From Mycolicibacterium sp. P1-18 (GTDB taxonomy: Bacteria; Actinomycetota; Actinomycetes; Mycobacteriales; Mycobacteriaceae): a stretch of 64,000 nt of DNA. The position numbers and the translations under genes are program-made. Positions 41,714 through 50,536 of this stretch are shown here, piece after piece (within the stretch, counting starts at the first letter, position 1; each line of letters begins with the position of its first letter). Under the pieces are notes generated by a model. That model saw only the letters and a list, made by a program, of their open reading frames with translations. It did no database searches and had not been told where the DNA came from. The DNA is taken from NCBI RefSeq assembly GCF_008329535.1, contig NZ_NPKR01000008.1, forward strand, positions 124,001-188,000. Reading direction: 5' to 3'.

Positions 41714-42538
41714 TCAGAGGCCCAACGCCGCGGCCAGCGCCCGCAGATTGGGCAGCGGATCGTCGGTCGGCTCATCGGCGGCGACCTGCACCACCACGTG
41801 GTCCGCGCCGGCGTCGAGATGTGCGGTCACAGAGGCGGCCGCCGCCTCTGCCGAGCCCATCCCGACCAGCGCGCGGGCCAGCCGTTCGGATCCGCCGATC
41901 ACCAGGTCGGTCTCGTCAAAACCCTGTCGCAGCCAGGAGTTCCGGTAGTTGTCCAGCCGTGTGTAGAGATCCAAGTGGCTGTGGGCGCGACGCAGTTGGT
42001 CGTCGGCGCTGCCGCCGATGGCGACCGCTTGCTCCGTGACGATCCACCGGTCGTCGCCAAGAATCGCCCGAGTGTGTCGCGTCTGTTCGGGAAGGACGAG
42101 ATATGGATGCGCGCCATCGGCGCGCTCACCGGAGAGTTCGATCATCTTGGGGCCCAGCGCCGCCAGCAGACGCGTCGGACGTGAGCCGGGCTCCAGGTCG
42201 GCCGGCACCGAATCCATGCCGTCCAGATACGTGCGCATCATCGCCAGCGGCTTGCGATAGGCACCGCCGAGCGCGCCTTCGACGAAGGGGGCGTGGCTGA
42301 CGCCGAGGCCGAGGATGAAACGTCCCGGGTAGAGGGCGGTGAGCATCCGGGCGCCACTCTCTGCCGCCGTGGGCTGCCGGACGTGGATGTTGGCGATGCC
42401 GGTACCGACCACCAATCGTTCGGTGGCGCCCAACAATGCCGCGGACTCGACCAGCACGTCCTTGCCGTTTCCCTCGGGCATGAACAACGATCCGAAGCCG
42501 CAGAGATTGACTTCGACGCGCGACGCCCGGCTCGTCAC
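41714..42538 (-). CDS. LLM-class F420-dependent oxidoreductase, 5'-truncated
   Basis: A 274-residue luciferase-like protein with TERLVVGTGIANIHVRQPTA, PGRFILGLGVSHAPF and ARTIL-type helices typical of the LLM subgroup with about 285-300 residues. The first 30 or so residues of the barrel (first strand and helix) are missing: the protein enters the family at GFGSLFMPEGNGKDVL after about 12 unrelated residues, and a stop codon lies just upstream in frame. The GTG at 42538 overlaps the PucR stop (GTGA), so it may still be translated, but loss of the first strand of a TIM barrel makes activity doubtful. Confidence 0.7.
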   Translation of the reverse strand: MTSRASRVEVNLCGFGSLFMPEGNGKDVLVESAALLGATERLVVGTGIANIHVRQPTAAESGARMLTALYPGRFILGLGVSHAPFVEGALGGAYRKPLAMMRTYLDGMDSVPADLEPGSRPTRLLAALGPKMIELSGERADGAHPYLVLPEQTRHTRAILGDDRWIVTEQAVAIGGSADDQLRRAHSHLDLYTRLDNYRNSWLRQGFDETDLVIGGSERLARALVGMGSAEAAAASVTAHLDAGADHVVVQVAADEPTDDPLPNLRALAAALGL

Positions 42539-43725
42539 CGACGCGGCGGGTCATCCGATCGGGCACTCTCGACGGTGAACGCGATGGCCGTCGTCGCGAG
42601 GTCGACGGTGTCGGAGACGTCGAACCCGGTCAGCGCGGTGAAGTCCTGAAGGCGCTTGCGCACGGTGTTGCGGTGCCGGTAGGTGCGGGCCGCGATGTCG
42701 GCGGTGGTGCCGCCGTGGGCCACCAGGTCGCCGACGGTCTCCAGGATGCCGTTGCGCTCGTGGTCGGTCAGCGCCGCCAGTGGACGAAACACGGCGTCGT
42801 GCAGGGCATTCGACACCTCGTCGTTGGCAGCGGTCACGGCATGCAACCAGTTGTCCCTCGCCCTGGCCACGCCGGAGTGAGCGCGTCCATGCACGGTCAT
42901 CCGCGCGAGTCGGATGGCCTTGGGCACGTCGGCGAGGCCGTCGGCGTCGACGACGGCGCAGACGTGTTCGCCCAGTGGCGCCAGGTCGTCGACGACGTCG
43001 GTACTGCCGCCGGTGACGTGAACGATCCCGCGCAGTTCCTTGGCGAACCAGTTGAAGTAGGACGTCCGGCCGCCGGCGTCCAGTCGATCAGTGCTCTCGG
43101 CGACCAACTCCGGACGCGGGATGGGGAACTTGCCGACCAGACAGACGTAGTGGCCGGTGGCCGGGAGGCCCAACATTCGGGCGGCGTTCTCGACGGTGGA
43201 CTGCTGGTGATCGCCGTCGAGGAGGAGCTGCTCGAAGGCCGCGGACCTCATTTCCTCTCGGTTGCCACGCGCCACTTGATAACCCGCGACGACGTCCTCG
43301 GTGTTGGCTTCGACCGCCTCCCACACCATGAGCGACGACCGCTCGAGGAAGTCGGCACGGGTGCCGGCGTCCACGTCGTGGCCCTCGGCGATCAGTGCCT
43401 CCCACAGGGTCTTGAGATCGATGCGAAACGCATGAAGAACGCTGGAGAGCGGGACGTTCTGGTGAGCGCGGATGCGTCCCACGTCCAGTGCCGCTGAGCG
43501 CAGCGTGTCCGGGATGTCGTCTCCGACCAACCGTGTCAGCGCCAGCCGCATGGTGCGGTCCATGTGGTAGCGCAGATCGTCGCGGCTGACCGGTCCGCCC
43601 GAGTACGTCGGTTCGTCCCGGACGGTCTGCTCGACGGCCCGGTCGACGATGAGGGGCAGGCGGAGGTCGAGCAACCGGCGCGCCGCCGACCGGATCATCG
43701 CTGTGCTGTGATCCGAGACGGTCAC
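42535..43725 (-). CDS. PucR-family transcriptional regulator
   Basis: A 396-residue regulator of the PucR/CdaR type with a GGDEF-like middle part and the C-terminal PucR helix-turn-helix (TYRHRNTVRKRLQDFTALTG, about residues 360-380). The frame is open to a GTG at 43815, but that would place a palindrome (43803-43815) inside the gene; I prefer the GTG at 43725 (TVSDHSTAM), without a strong ribosome-binding site. PucR proteins control purine, amine or proline-like catabolism. It is divergent from the kinase/ABC/pxp operon and probably activates it. Confidence 0.8.
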   Translation of the reverse strand: MTVSDHSTAMIRSAARRLLDLRLPLIVDRAVEQTVRDEPTYSGGPVSRDDLRYHMDRTMRLALTRLVGDDIPDTLRSAALDVGRIRAHQNVPLSSVLHAFRIDLKTLWEALIAEGHDVDAGTRADFLERSSLMVWEAVEANTEDVVAGYQVARGNREEMRSAAFEQLLLDGDHQQSTVENAARMLGLPATGHYVCLVGKFPIPRPELVAESTDRLDAGGRTSYFNWFAKELRGIVHVTGGSTDVVDDLAPLGEHVCAVVDADGLADVPKAIRLARMTVHGRAHSGVARARDNWLHAVTAANDEVSNALHDAVFRPLAALTDHERNGILETVGDLVAHGGTTADIAARTYRHRNTVRKRLQDFTALTGFDVSDTVDLATTAIAFTVESARSDDPPRR

Positions 43726-43802
43726 GAGCGGACCCGCGAGGGTACTGGTGTCACGCGTCGGAAACACTCCTGAAACACAAGACGTGGCAGCCGAGTCGAA
43801 AT

Positions 43803-43815
43803 GTGCATAGTGCAC
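43803..43815. promoter_or_regulatory. Palindrome in the PucR-kinase divergent promoter region
   Basis: GTGCATAGTGCAC is a perfect 5-bp inverted repeat with a 3-bp centre, in a locally AT-rich 208-bp gap between the pucR-like gene and the kinase operon. It may be the PucR site. Confidence 0.4.
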
Positions 43816-43933
43816 TCGATACTGCCGTATCTAGCGCCATTTCACGCATTGACGGCGACATAGTGACGCCTTTGAATTGTGGGATACGACACGTCGCGTC
43901 CAGTCGGTCGGCGCGACCCACGACAGGAGGGCA

Positions 43934-45001
43934 ATGCCCGAGCCAGCGGTACGGTTGCCAGGCACCGACGGAGCGACGGCGGAGGTCGTCGCGGCCCGGT
44001 TGTGGGATGCCTACGGACTGCCGGGCGCGACGCTCAGTTTTCTCGGGGGCGAAGTGGACCGCAATTACCGGGTGTCGGCCACCGACGGGCGAACCGTGCT
44101 GGCCAAGCTTCGTCCGGTGGCGGACCGCGACGGCAGGCTGCAGTGGCAGAAGGAGATCCTGCTGCACCTCGTCGACCGCGATCTCGACGTCGCGGTCCCG
44201 ACCCTGGTGCGCACCCTCGACGGCGACCTGGACGTCGGCATCGACGTCGGATCGCAGCGGTGGTTGCTGACGGTGCTCAACTGGGTGCCGGGTACCGACA
44301 TGGTGCGAGTCGACCGGCATTCGGACGGACTGCTGACCGACGTCGGGGCAACCGCGGCCAACGTGACCGCCGCATTGACGGGATTCGAGTCGACGTCCAT
44401 GCACACGACGCATCACTGGGACATCACCCGTGCGGCCGAGGTGATCGAGGAAAGCCTGGCGCTGGATCCGTCGCTGCCCGGCGCCGCGGACGCCGAGACC
44501 GCCCTGCGCTGGTTCGCCGAAATCGCGCCGATGCTCGACGGTCTGCCAACGGCCATGGTGCACAACGACTTGAACGACAACAACGTCTTGGTGGGCCGGC
44601 GCGACGGTGAGCAGCGCGTGGTGGGCGTGCTGGACTTCAACGACGCCCTCTTCACGGTGCGGGTGGCCGAACCGGCGATCGCCGGTGCCTACGCGATGCT
44701 GCGCAAGGAAGATCCCCTGACGGCAATGGGATTGGTGGTCGGCGGATATCACTGCGTCACGCCGTTGACCGACGACGAGCTGACGGTGGTCTATCCGCTG
44801 GCTGCAGCGCGGCTCGCGGTGCAGGCACTCACCTGGGGACTGCGCGCTCAGCACAGTCCGACGGAGTACGGCGCGAGGCGCATGCAACACACGTTGCCCA
44901 CCCTGAACCGCATCGTCCGGATCGACCCGCGCGAAGCATCTGAACGCCTGCATCGGGTATGCGGACGTGGTGGCGATGCTCGACCAGAAACGGGAGGCTG
45001 A
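43934..45001 (+). CDS. APH-fold small-molecule kinase (hydroxylysine kinase-like)
   Basis: A 355-residue protein kinase-like phosphotransferase. The Brenner motif is VHNDLNDNNVLVG (about residues 210-222, with the catalytic Asp and metal-binding Asn) and the metal motif is VLDFNDALF. The N-lobe includes SFLGGEVDRNYRV and VLAKLRPVADRD. Similarity of form, and the presence 8 kb downstream of a class III aminotransferase of the phospho-lyase type, point to the family of hydroxylysine/ethanolamine-type kinases; in some bacteria the two are fused in one protein. AGGAGG lies 4 bp before the ATG. It is the first gene of a run in which nearly every junction overlaps. Aminoglycoside resistance is unlikely. 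Confidence 0.78.
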   Translation: MPEPAVRLPGTDGATAEVVAARLWDAYGLPGATLSFLGGEVDRNYRVSATDGRTVLAKLRPVADRDGRLQWQKEILLHLVDRDLDVAVPTLVRTLDGDLDVGIDVGSQRWLLTVLNWVPGTDMVRVDRHSDGLLTDVGATAANVTAALTGFESTSMHTTHHWDITRAAEVIEESLALDPSLPGAADAETALRWFAEIAPMLDGLPTAMVHNDLNDNNVLVGRRDGEQRVVGVLDFNDALFTVRVAEPAIAGAYAMLRKEDPLTAMGLVVGGYHCVTPLTDDELTVVYPLAAARLAVQALTWGLRAQHSPTEYGARRMQHTLPTLNRIVRIDPREASERLHRVCGRGGDARPETGG

Positions 45002-45002
45002 C

Positions 45003-46475
45003 GTGGCACACGTCGAGATCGAAGGCATCGGCAAGAGATTCGGTGCAACCGCGGCGCTGTCGGACGTCTCGATGTCCGTCGAGGCGGGCACGGTGCACGG
45101 CCTGCTCGGCGAGAACGGCGCCGGGAAGTCGACGCTCATGAAGGTGCTCTCCGGGATCGTTACTCCCGATGCCGGTCGCGTGACGGTCGCGGGCCGGCGT
45201 CTACGGCTCGGGTCACCGCAGGCGTCGCGCGACGTCGGTCTGGCGATGGCCTACCAGGAACTCAGCGCTCCCCCCAACATCACGGTGGCGACGAAGCTCT
45301 GCCTGCCGAACCTGCCGACTCGCTTCGGGATGGTGTCCCAACGCGAGTTGACGGCGATCGCCGGAGCCCGGCTGAAGGAATGGCACGCCGAGCACTTGGA
45401 CCCACGGGCCCTGATCAGTGACCTGAGCCTGGCGGCGCGGCAGGAAGTGGAGATCATTGCCGCACTGTCCAGTTCGCCCGCGCTGCTCGTGCTCGACGAA
45501 CCCACCGCGGCGCTGCCGGACCCGAGTTGGTTGTTCCGACAGATCCACCGAATCGCGGACGCCGGTGCGGCGGTCGTCTACATCAGTCACAAGCTCAACG
45601 AGATCAAGGAGATCTGCGACACCGGGACGGTGCTGCGCAACGGCCGAACCGTGGCCACCTTCGCCCGCGGTGAGTTGTCCGAGGACGAACTGGTGGAGCA
45701 GATGATCGGCCGCTCGTTCAACCATGCCTTTCCCGCCAAGCCGGAGCAGACCGCGGTCGGGGAGGTGGTCCTCGACGTGCGCGACCTTGCCGCCGGCGAC
45801 AAGCTCGACGGTGTGTCGCTGAAGGTTCGAAGCGGTGAGATCGTCGGCGTGGCCGGTCTGGAGGGCCAAGGGCAACGGGACCTGTTCTACGCATTGGCCG
45901 GGGAACTGCGGCCGTCGGCGGGATCGGTGTCCGTCACGGTAGACGTGGGGCGCGTCGACTTCTCGCTGGTGCCAGAGGAGCGCAAGAGTGAGGCGCTCTT
46001 CCTGCAGATGCGTTCGGACTTCAACCTGACGTTGCCGCTCACGTCGCGGTTCTCCACGGCGTCGGTGGTCTCACGACGCCGTGCGCGTCGGCTCAGCGAG
46101 GAGGTCGCCGGTGAGGTGAATCTTCCGGTGTCGATGCTCAGCCGGCGCATCGCCGACCTGTCCGGGGGCAACCAACAGAAGGTGGTGTTCGGCCGGGCGA
46201 TCGCGCAGGCACCGCGCTGCCTCCTCCTCTTCGATCCGACGCGCGGGGTGGACGCCGCCACCAAATTGGAGATCTACAAGATGACTCGAGACTTTGCGGC
46301 GAAAGGTCATGCCGTGCTGGTCTATTCGACCGAGATACCCGAACTGGTCGGCTTGTGCGACCGTGTCTGCGCGCTCTACGACGGTCGGATCGCCACCGAG
46401 CACGCGGCCGACGAATTGACCGAGAACGCCGTCATGCGCAGCATCCTCGGGCGCCGGGCGGAGGTCGTCGGATGA
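45003..46475 (+). CDS. Ribose-type ABC importer, double ATP-binding subunit
   Basis: A 490-residue protein with two ATPase halves as in RbsA/MglA. Half 1 has Walker A GLLGENGAGKSTLMKVL and Walker B LLVLDEPTAALPD. Half 2 has the degenerate P-loop GVAGLEGQGQRDLFYAL typical of this family and the signature LSGGNQQKVVFGRAI with FDPTRGVD. I start at the GTG at 45003, one base after the kinase stop, because GGGAGG lies 5 bp before it. It drives the importer encoded by the next three genes. Confidence 0.88.
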   Translation: MAHVEIEGIGKRFGATAALSDVSMSVEAGTVHGLLGENGAGKSTLMKVLSGIVTPDAGRVTVAGRRLRLGSPQASRDVGLAMAYQELSAPPNITVATKLCLPNLPTRFGMVSQRELTAIAGARLKEWHAEHLDPRALISDLSLAARQEVEIIAALSSSPALLVLDEPTAALPDPSWLFRQIHRIADAGAAVVYISHKLNEIKEICDTGTVLRNGRTVATFARGELSEDELVEQMIGRSFNHAFPAKPEQTAVGEVVLDVRDLAAGDKLDGVSLKVRSGEIVGVAGLEGQGQRDLFYALAGELRPSAGSVSVTVDVGRVDFSLVPEERKSEALFLQMRSDFNLTLPLTSRFSTASVVSRRRARRLSEEVAGEVNLPVSMLSRRIADLSGGNQQKVVFGRAIAQAPRCLLLFDPTRGVDAATKLEIYKMTRDFAAKGHAVLVYSTEIPELVGLCDRVCALYDGRIATEHAADELTENAVMRSILGRRAEVVG

Positions 46476-47488
46476 CCCTCGTCGATTCGTTCACCCGCCG
46501 TAGCGTCGGCAGCAACCGCGAGAGCCTCATCGCCGCCGCCATCTTCGTGGTCTGCTACGGCGCCGTTCTGTTCGTCACCCCCTTCGAGCGGAACAGCTAC
46601 GCGTTCAACAACTTCGTCGTTCTGATGACACCGCTGGCGATCGCGGCGGTCGGCACCACCCTGGTGTTGATCACCGGGGGCTTCGACCTGTCCGTCGCCG
46701 GCACGATCAGCCTGTCCAACGTGATCGCGGCGACCACCATGGCGAAATACCCCGGCGCGGTGTGGCTGATCGCGCTGGTCGTGATCGCGGTCGGGCTGCT
46801 GGTGGGTCTGGTCAACGGGCTCCTGGTGGTTCGGGCCGGTCTGCAGTCGTTGGCCGTCACGCTGGGCACCTTCATCGTCCTCACCGGTGTCGCGCTGATA
46901 GTGCTGCCGGCGCCCGGTGGGGAGGTTCCCGAGTCGTATGCCCTCGCGCTGACCGACCCGCTCGGACCCATACCGGTGGCGCTGTTGGTGCTGTTGGCGC
47001 TGGCGGTGGCGTGGTGGATGTTCAGCGCGTCACCGATCGGGGTCGCCGCCTACGCCATCGGCGCCGACCGCCAGGCCGCCCTGATGTCGGGCGTGCGGAC
47101 CGGCCGCGTCGAGATCCTCTGCTACACGCTGGCAGGCGGGCTGTATGCCGCGGCGGGTCTGTACCTCACGGCGATCACCGCCTCGGGCGATCCCAACTCC
47201 GGCCGGTCGTTCCTCCTGACGTGCTTTGCGGCGATGGCCGTGGGCCTCGTCGGCTTTCGTGGCGGCTCGGGCAGTGCGGTGGCCGCCATGCTCGGTGCCG
47301 GCACCCTCATCGCACTGCCGAAGTTGCTGTTCGCCGCGGGTGTCGAAGACTTCTGGTCGGGTGCCCTGCAGGGGGTGGTCATCCTTCTGGCGCTGGCGAT
47401 TCCGTTCCTGGTGGTGCGACTGGCCGCCGCCCGGCGCGAGCCCTTGCGTCGACGACCCGCCGCGATCTCGGAAGGATCCATGCGATGA
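46472..47488 (+). CDS. Ribose-type ABC importer permease 1
   Basis: A 338-residue BPD_transp_2-type permease with eight to ten helices. The family core is LVLITGGFDLSVAGTISLSN in the middle and GRSFLLTCFAAMAVGLVGFRGGSGSAVAAMLGA near the end, cited in part. The ATG at 46472 overlaps the ATPase stop (ATGA). Two separate permeases follow, so the channel is a heterodimer, as in some sugar and autoinducer importers. Confidence 0.86.
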   Translation: MTLVDSFTRRSVGSNRESLIAAAIFVVCYGAVLFVTPFERNSYAFNNFVVLMTPLAIAAVGTTLVLITGGFDLSVAGTISLSNVIAATTMAKYPGAVWLIALVVIAVGLLVGLVNGLLVVRAGLQSLAVTLGTFIVLTGVALIVLPAPGGEVPESYALALTDPLGPIPVALLVLLALAVAWWMFSASPIGVAAYAIGADRQAALMSGVRTGRVEILCYTLAGGLYAAAGLYLTAITASGDPNSGRSFLLTCFAAMAVGLVGFRGGSGSAVAAMLGAGTLIALPKLLFAAGVEDFWSGALQGVVILLALAIPFLVVRLAAARREPLRRRPAAISEGSMR

Positions 47489-48501
47489 CGTCCGAAACGA
47501 CGAACCCCGCCCCGGCGGCGTCGCAGTCGGCACCCGCCGACCAGCCGGCGGCCACCCCCGCGCGTCATCAGTGGTGGCGCAGCCAGGCCTTGGTCGTGTG
47601 GGTGCTGTTGCTGCTGTGCCTGCCGCTGTCCCGGCTGGCCAACGAGGGCTTCCCCTCGGTCTCACTGTTGGTGAACGTGGCCATCCTCGGCCTGTTCCTG
47701 GCCGTCATCGCATTTGGGCAGGGTCTGGTGATCCTGACCGGCGGCATCGACCTCTCGGTGGCGTCTAGCGTTGCCCTGGGCGCCTACCTGACCGGGTCCC
47801 TGTGGACGGGTGGCCTCCCGGTCGCGGTGGCCGTGGTGGCGGCGGTGGCAGTCTGCGCCGCCGTCGGCGCGCTCAACGGACTGATCATCAGCAAGTTCGG
47901 GTTCCCGGCCTTCATCGTCACGTTGGCGGTCGGCACGATCCTGGGTTCGGTCATGCTGGGCGCGGCCCGCGGAGCTCCCGCTCAGGCGTCACCGGAATCC
48001 CTGTCCGCGTTGTTCCGTCAGGACACCACCTTGCTCGGGGTGCCCGTGGCGATTTGGTTGCTCGCCGTGGTCGCGGCACTCGGAACGTTCATCCAACATC
48101 AGACGACGCTGGGCGTGCGCGCCTACGCGCTCGGCAACAGCGTGCCCGCGGCGCGCAACGCCAGGGTCGACGTCGGTCGCACGACGCTGGGCGTGTACGC
48201 GACGGCCGGTGCGGCCTACGGGCTGGGCGGAGTCATGCTGCTGGGGTACGCCTCTGGCGCCGACCTCAACGTCGGCGAGCCGTGGCTGCTGCCGAGCATC
48301 GCAGCCGTGGTGGTCGGCGGTGCGGCGATCCGCGGCGGCTCGGGGAGCTACGGCGGCACCCTGGCGGGTGCGCTCCTGCTGACCCTGCTGGGGATCGACA
48401 TCAGCGCCACCGGTCTGTCGGAGGGCTACAAACAGATCGTCTACGGCGCGGTCATCGTGATCGCCCTCCTGGGTTCCCGGCTGGCGGGACGGCGATTCTG
48501 A
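47485..48501 (+). CDS. Ribose-type ABC importer permease 2
   Basis: A 338-residue permease of the same type, with a Pro/Ala-rich cytosolic N-terminus of about 30 residues and the core LVILTGGIDLSVASSVALGA and VVGGAAIRGGSGSYGGTLAG. It overlaps permease 1 by 4 bp and is the same length, but the two differ widely in sequence, so this is an old duplication. Cargo cannot be read from the sequence; members of this class carry pentoses, hexoses, polyols, autoinducer 2 and some amines. Confidence 0.86.
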   Translation: MTSETTNPAPAASQSAPADQPAATPARHQWWRSQALVVWVLLLLCLPLSRLANEGFPSVSLLVNVAILGLFLAVIAFGQGLVILTGGIDLSVASSVALGAYLTGSLWTGGLPVAVAVVAAVAVCAAVGALNGLIISKFGFPAFIVTLAVGTILGSVMLGAARGAPAQASPESLSALFRQDTTLLGVPVAIWLLAVVAALGTFIQHQTTLGVRAYALGNSVPAARNARVDVGRTTLGVYATAGAAYGLGGVMLLGYASGADLNVGEPWLLPSIAAVVVGGAAIRGGSGSYGGTLAGALLLTLLGIDISATGLSEGYKQIVYGAVIVIALLGSRLAGRRF

Positions 48502-48530
48502 TGATGACGTCACGATCGAGACGAGGACAG

Positions 48531-49778
48531 ATGACCGATGCCATGACGAGGCGCATCACCAGATGCGGCGCCGGGATGCTGGCCGCGCTCACCGCGTTCG
48601 CGCTGGTGTCGTGCGCCGACCCGGACGCCGGCCGCGACAAGGTATTCCTCGACCTGAGTTACAGCGGCAACAACTGGCAGGACGAGGCCGCCAATCTCGC
48701 GCTGTCGGTGGCGAATTCGCCGGAGTATGCCGGCAAGTACGTGGTCAAGAAGCAGATTTCGGGAACCGACATCGCCAAGCAGATCTCGGATCTGCAGTCG
48801 ATGATCGCCGCCAAGGCCAAGTTGGTGGTGCTGTACCCGTTGTCTCCGACCGCGCTGTCTCCCACCATCAGGCAGGGCTGCGAGCGGGGCGTCACCTTCG
48901 TGGTCTACGACTCGACGGTCCGCGAACCGTGCGCCTACAACGTCGCCTTCATCACCGGAGCCAAGACGGACGATCCCCGCGCCGCCTTCTTCGGCGCGCA
49001 GACGGCCGAGGCCCTGGTGAAGCTGCTCGGAGGCAAGGGGAAGATCTTCATGAATCGCGGTGTCGCAGGCACGTCCACCGATCAGGTGCACTACGACACG
49101 GCCAAGGCGGTGTTCGACCGCAGCCCGGGCATCACAGTCGTCTCCGAGTATTACGGCAAGTGGGACTCCGCGGTGAGTCAGCAGGAAACCGCCAAGGCGC
49201 TCGCCGCCCACCCCGACGTCGACGGAATCTGGTCTCAGGACGGCGAAGTCGGAGTCGTCAAGGCGTTGCAGGCCGCGGGCAAGCGAATCCCCGTGACCGG
49301 CGAGAACGGCAACTACTTCCGCAAGATGCTCAGCCAAGGGTGGCCCGGGGTGTCCTCGGGATCCCCGCCGGCGCAGGCCGGCGTGGCCATGCGCGTCGGA
49401 CTTCGCATCCTGGCCGAGGGGCCGGATTCGGTTCCCCACGACATCGAGATGCCGCTGCCCTGGGTGACCACCGCGACGGCCAAGCCGTGTCCCGGCAACG
49501 AATTCGTGGGAGGGTGCAACTTCTTCCCCAACGAGTCCGACACCCTCGTGACCGAGATCTTCCAGCGAGATCTGCTGCCGCAGAGTTCGTTGGCCGCAGC
49601 CAAGACCGGTGAACCGATGCAGGGCCTGGCGCCGCTGGGTGACGTGTCGGCCTTCGCTCAGCCCGAATGGCGACGGATCTACACCCGCGGCCGCTGCGGC
49701 AGCGGCTGGAAGGAAGGCGACGTGACCGGCGTCCAAGAGCCGCCTGGTCTGCCGGGATGCGTACAGGAGAGCCAATGA
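48531..49778 (+). CDS. ABC importer sugar-type solute-binding lipoprotein
   Basis: A 415-residue periplasmic-binding protein of the ribose type (Peripla_BP_4). The signal is MTRRITRCGAGMLAALTAFA with lipobox LVSC (Cys at about residue 27). The mature domain has FLDLSYSGNNWQDEAANLAL, LQSMIAAKAKLVVLYPLSPT, a typical ligand-facing segment, and EYYGKWDSAVSQQETAKALA. The ATG at 48531 follows GAGGACAG. The long C-terminal tail after residue 330 is Cys- and Trp-rich and unusual. The TGA overlaps the pxpA start, so import and pxp functions are tied. Confidence 0.84.
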   Translation: MTDAMTRRITRCGAGMLAALTAFALVSCADPDAGRDKVFLDLSYSGNNWQDEAANLALSVANSPEYAGKYVVKKQISGTDIAKQISDLQSMIAAKAKLVVLYPLSPTALSPTIRQGCERGVTFVVYDSTVREPCAYNVAFITGAKTDDPRAAFFGAQTAEALVKLLGGKGKIFMNRGVAGTSTDQVHYDTAKAVFDRSPGITVVSEYYGKWDSAVSQQETAKALAAHPDVDGIWSQDGEVGVVKALQAAGKRIPVTGENGNYFRKMLSQGWPGVSSGSPPAQAGVAMRVGLRILAEGPDSVPHDIEMPLPWVTTATAKPCPGNEFVGGCNFFPNESDTLVTEIFQRDLLPQSSLAAAKTGEPMQGLAPLGDVSAFAQPEWRRIYTRGRCGSGWKEGDVTGVQEPPGLPGCVQESQ

Positions 49779-50536
49779 CCACGACGATCGACGTCAACGC
49801 CGACATCGCGGAGAGCTTCGGCCGCTGGAGCCTCGGCGAGGACGCCGAACTCGTCGGCCTCGTCACCACGGTCAACGTCGCCTGCGGCTGGCATGCCGGG
49901 GACCCCTCGACGATGCACCGCGCCGTGGAGATGGCCGCGCAGGCAGGGGTGAACGTGGGCGCTCATCCCGGCTTCCCCGACCTGCTGGGGTTCGGCCGGC
50001 GGCCCATCGTGATCGACGACGCAGACGCCGTCGACTACGTGCTGTACCAGGTCGGCGCGCTGATGGGCATCGCCAGCAGGTTCGACGTCACCCTCAGTCA
50101 CGTCAAGCCGCACGGGGCGTTCTACGGATCGATCGTCGCCAACCCCGATCGTGCGGTGGCGATCGGGCGCGCGCTGCAGACCCTGCAGGCAGGGATGCCG
50201 ATGCTGCTGGCACCGGGCCCCGGCCTCGACGCCATGCGCGCCGATGGGCTGCCTGTAGTGGCCGACAACGCCGCCGACCTCGACTTCGACGAGGACGGTC
50301 GCAACGTCATCGAGGCCCGCCCACATGCGCGCGACCCGGAACTGGTTGCGCAGCAGGCGCTTCGGATGGCACGGGGCAGCGTGCTGACGGTCTCCGGGCG
50401 TGAGATTCCCATGCCGGTGCAAACGGTGTGCGTGCACGGCGACCGGCCGAACGTGGTGGCAGTGGCCACCGCCGTCCGTCGCGTGCTGGAGGAGAACGGC
50501 GTCGAGATCCGATCGGTGTTCGAGAGCCTCGGATGA
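49775..50536 (+). CDS. pxpA: 5-oxoprolinase subunit A-like protein (LamB/YcsF)
   Basis: A 253-residue protein of the LamB/YcsF family, the A subunit of 5-oxoprolinase (PxpA). The usual motifs appear in altered form: NADIAESFG where most have N-x-DLGESFG, ACGWHAGDPSTM, GAHPGFPDLLGFGRR and HVKPHGAFYG. The change of Gly to Ala in the first motif and Trp for Phe in ACGFHAGD suggest another substrate than 5-oxoproline. The ATG overlaps the binding-protein stop (ATGA). pxpB and pxpC follow, also overlapping. Confidence 0.85.
   Translation: MTTTIDVNADIAESFGRWSLGEDAELVGLVTTVNVACGWHAGDPSTMHRAVEMAAQAGVNVGAHPGFPDLLGFGRRPIVIDDADAVDYVLYQVGALMGIASRFDVTLSHVKPHGAFYGSIVANPDRAVAIGRALQTLQAGMPMLLAPGPGLDAMRADGLPVVADNAADLDFDEDGRNVIEARPHARDPELVAQQALRMARGSVLTVSGREIPMPVQTVCVHGDRPNVVAVATAVRRVLEENGVEIRSVFESLG

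Noticed and set aside
43934..45001. Aminoglycoside resistance phosphotransferase
   Set aside because: The fold is the same, but the gene heads a catabolic operon with an importer and a phospho-lyase, so a metabolite kinase is more likely.
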